A stretch of 64,000 nucleotides of DNA from the NCBI RefSeq assembly GCF_000731315.1, contig NZ_HG938353.1, positions 186,001 through 250,000 of the forward strand. The letters are read 5' to 3'. The position numbers and the translations under genes were made by a program. Positions within the stretch are counted from its first letter, which is position 1. Every line of letters begins with the position of its first letter. Positions 63,688 to 64,000 of this stretch are shown here, piece by piece. Origin of the DNA: Neorhizobium galegae bv. orientalis str. HAMBI 540 (GTDB lineage: Bacteria > Pseudomonadota > Alphaproteobacteria > Rhizobiales > Rhizobiaceae). Under the pieces are notes generated by a model that was given only the letters and a program-made list of their open reading frames with translations, made no database searches and was not told the origin of the DNA.

Positions 63688-64000
63688 ATGGCATACAAGA
63701 CCGACGATATCTTTTCCTTCTCCGCTTTCGATCCGTCCAAGATGACCGAAGGCTTCCGCGACTTCGCCGAAAAGGGTGCCACCCAGTCTCGCGAAGCCTA
63801 TGCTAAGATGAAATCCGCTGCCGAGGAAGCCACCAAGACGGTGGAATCCACAATGCAGTCGGCGCAGGCTGGCTCTGTCGAACTCGGCCTCAAGGCGATC
63901 GACGCGCTGCGTACCAATGCCGAAAACTCGCTGACCCATATGGAGTCGCTGCTCGGCGTGAAGTCCTTTGCCGAACTGATCGAACTGCAGACTGGTTTCA
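63688..64000 (+). CDS. Phasin family protein, 3' end beyond the window
   Basis: First 104 codons of a phasin, a protein that coats polyhydroxybutyrate granules. MAYKTDDIFSFSAFDPSKMT then QSREAYAKMKSAAEEATKTV and LLGVKSFAELIELQTGF match the Phasin_2 type. GAGGA lies about nine bases before the ATG. The frame has no stop before the window ends. It is divergent from the histidine kinase and preceded by a likely PhaR operator. Confidence 0.9.
   Translation, partial: MAYKTDDIFSFSAFDPSKMTEGFRDFAEKGATQSREAYAKMKSAAEEATKTVESTMQSAQAGSVELGLKAIDALRTNAENSLTHMESLLGVKSFAELIELQTGF

Overview
The window is a GC-rich stretch of alphaproteobacterial chromosome. Gene content and order point to Rhizobiaceae (Rhizobium, Neorhizobium, Sinorhizobium or Agrobacterium type). 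The main reasons are a tandem flagellin array followed by the motB-motC-fliK-rem-flgE-flgK-flgL-flaF-flbT-flgD-fliQ-flhA-fliR order known from Sinorhizobium meliloti, the aglEFGAK alpha-glucoside cluster beside edd-pgl-zwf, a PdhS-type histidine kinase and a phasin gene. No rRNA, tRNA, CRISPR array, insertion sequence or prophage was seen.

Layout. (1) 1-6875: five tandem flagellin genes, the first cut by the window edge. Three of the four intergenic gaps after a flagellin carry the same GTTAAC motif pair, and all four carry a related leader hairpin; each of the first four genes is followed by a strong hairpin terminator. (2) 7144-24109: flagellar and motility genes, all on the plus strand and closely packed: a FliH-like protein, motB, motC, fliK, a lytic transglycosylase, the regulator rem, flgE, flgK, flgL, flaF, flbT, flgD, fliQ, flhA, fliR and four small accessory genes, closed by a strong terminator at 24153. 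(3) 24299-26805: an orphan pair resembling surface-polysaccharide genes (a WecG/TagA-like protein and a Wzz/GumC-like protein). (4) 26924-27823: folD. (5) 27961-39081: alpha-glucoside ABC importer and alpha-glucosidase (aglEFGAK), a PilZ-like small protein, then edd, pgl and zwf on the minus strand. Together these take up alpha-glucosides, hydrolyse them and feed glucose-6-phosphate into the Entner-Doudoroff pathway. (6) 39184-41935: OrdL/PuuB-like oxidase and PuuA-like glutamine-synthetase homologue (putrescine or amine catabolism). (7) 42062-47747: a BaiN-type flavoprotein, a chemoreceptor, a LysR regulator, and several unrecognised small or compositionally odd genes. (8) 47780-50697: aceA (isocitrate lyase) divergent from a RamB/ScfR-type regulator. 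(9) 50821-54903: spermidine/putrescine-type ABC transporter potFGHI. (10) 54907-59189: a small membrane protein, an AsmA-family protein and acetoacetyl-CoA synthetase. (11) 59542-64000: a very large PAS histidine kinase and, divergent from it, a phasin gene that runs off the window and has a double TGC-N3-GCA motif upstream.

Most of the window is conserved core rhizobial sequence. I did not find a clearly new multi-gene system. The best leads are regulatory: the 21-bp-spaced GTTAAC pairs and leader hairpins of the flagellin genes, a long inverted repeat in the flgE leader, the aceA/ScfR divergent operator region, the phasin operator, and hairpins that separate binding-protein genes from permease or ATPase genes. 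There are also a few orphan genes: 45369-45719, 46670-47305 and 24299-24943.
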